Origin: Desulfobacterales bacterium
Lineage (GTDB): Bacteria; Desulfobacterota; Desulfobacteria; Desulfobacterales; JAAELO01
Direction: 5' to 3'
NCBI GenBank assembly: GCA_024226555.1
Contig: JAAELO010000011.1
Coordinates: 40,517 to 104,516 of the forward strand
DNA: 64,000 nucleotides
Shown: in pieces, positions 63,990-64,000 of the stretch
Position numbering within the stretch: position 1 is the stretch's first letter
How the letters are laid out: each line of letters opens with the position of its first letter
Translations under genes and position numbers: made by a program
The notes under the pieces: model-generated
The model's input: the letters and a program-made list of their open reading frames with translations, nothing else
Told to the model about the DNA's origin: nothing
The model's database searches: none

Positions 63990-64000
63990 TCAAAACAGAA

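Noticed and set aside
1..64000. tRNA, rRNA or other classical RNA genes
   Set aside because: None recognised on either strand by cloverleaf or conserved rRNA sequence; a covariance-model search would be needed to exclude small RNAs.

Overview
The window looks like the chromosome of a low-GC, Gram-negative, motile and probably anaerobic bacterium. The flagellum has L- and P-ring genes (flgH, flgI), there are several signal-peptide outer-membrane barrels and lipoproteins, and there is a FrdC/FrdA/FrdB-type fumarate reductase/succinate dehydrogenase beside a methylmalonyl-CoA (propionate/succinate) pathway. The flagellar gene order resembles that of Desulfobacterota and some deep FCB-type lineages. 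I cannot name the organism from the sequence.

Layout. (1) 1-12.3 kb, accessory region: a GspE/PilB-type ATPase cut by the window edge, a gene truncated by a small mobile element, a decayed group II intron maturase, a hemerythrin-like protein under an FNR-type promoter, an outer-membrane barrel, a receiver domain lacking its phospho-acceptor Asp, a MarR-acyl-CoA dehydrogenase pair, a lipoprotein, methylmalonyl-CoA epimerase and a TetR regulator. (2) 12.3-24.6 kb, central metabolism, all on +: methylmalonyl-CoA mutase, its MeaB chaperone, succinyl-CoA synthetase (sucCD), frdCAB, malic enzyme and class I fumarase. Together these link propionyl/methylmalonyl-CoA, succinate, fumarate, malate and pyruvate. 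(3) 25.1-36.7 kb, flagellar rod/ring/hook-junction genes on +: flgF-flgG-flgA-flgH-flgI-flgJ and flgN-flgK-flgL-csrA-fliW, each block preceded by a good sigma-54 promoter. (4) 36.7-57.5 kb, mostly on -: two outer-membrane proteins and a lipoprotein, then flaG, a FliT-like gene, fliS, a giant fliD and four flagellin genes of about 600 codons. Among the flagellins lie a GT9-like glycosyltransferase and a TPR protein (both +). (5) 58-64 kb: nicotinamidase, an LPP20-type lipoprotein, an HAE3/MMPL-type exporter and small lipoproteins.

Three themes stand out. First, a family of 65-240 bp MITE-like elements (terminal repeats GGGAAYCTCTAATAA, usually with a 4-bp T/A-rich target duplication where both ends are intact) occurs at least 16 times plus fragments. 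Copies lie in most gaps of the flgA-flgN segment, and in three places the element supplies the stop codon of a gene. Second, all four flagellin mRNAs carry, 24-28 nt upstream of the start codon, a covarying hairpin that presents AAGGAT (or ATGGAT) in its loop. This matches a CsrA-binding site, and csrA-fliW are encoded in the same locus. Two flagellin genes also have 1.2-1.7 kb of hairpin-rich, ORF-free DNA upstream. Third, the filament, cap and junction proteins are enlarged by repeated modules: FliD has about seven tandem units, FlgK and FlgL share a module, and all four flagellins share an unrecognised insert.
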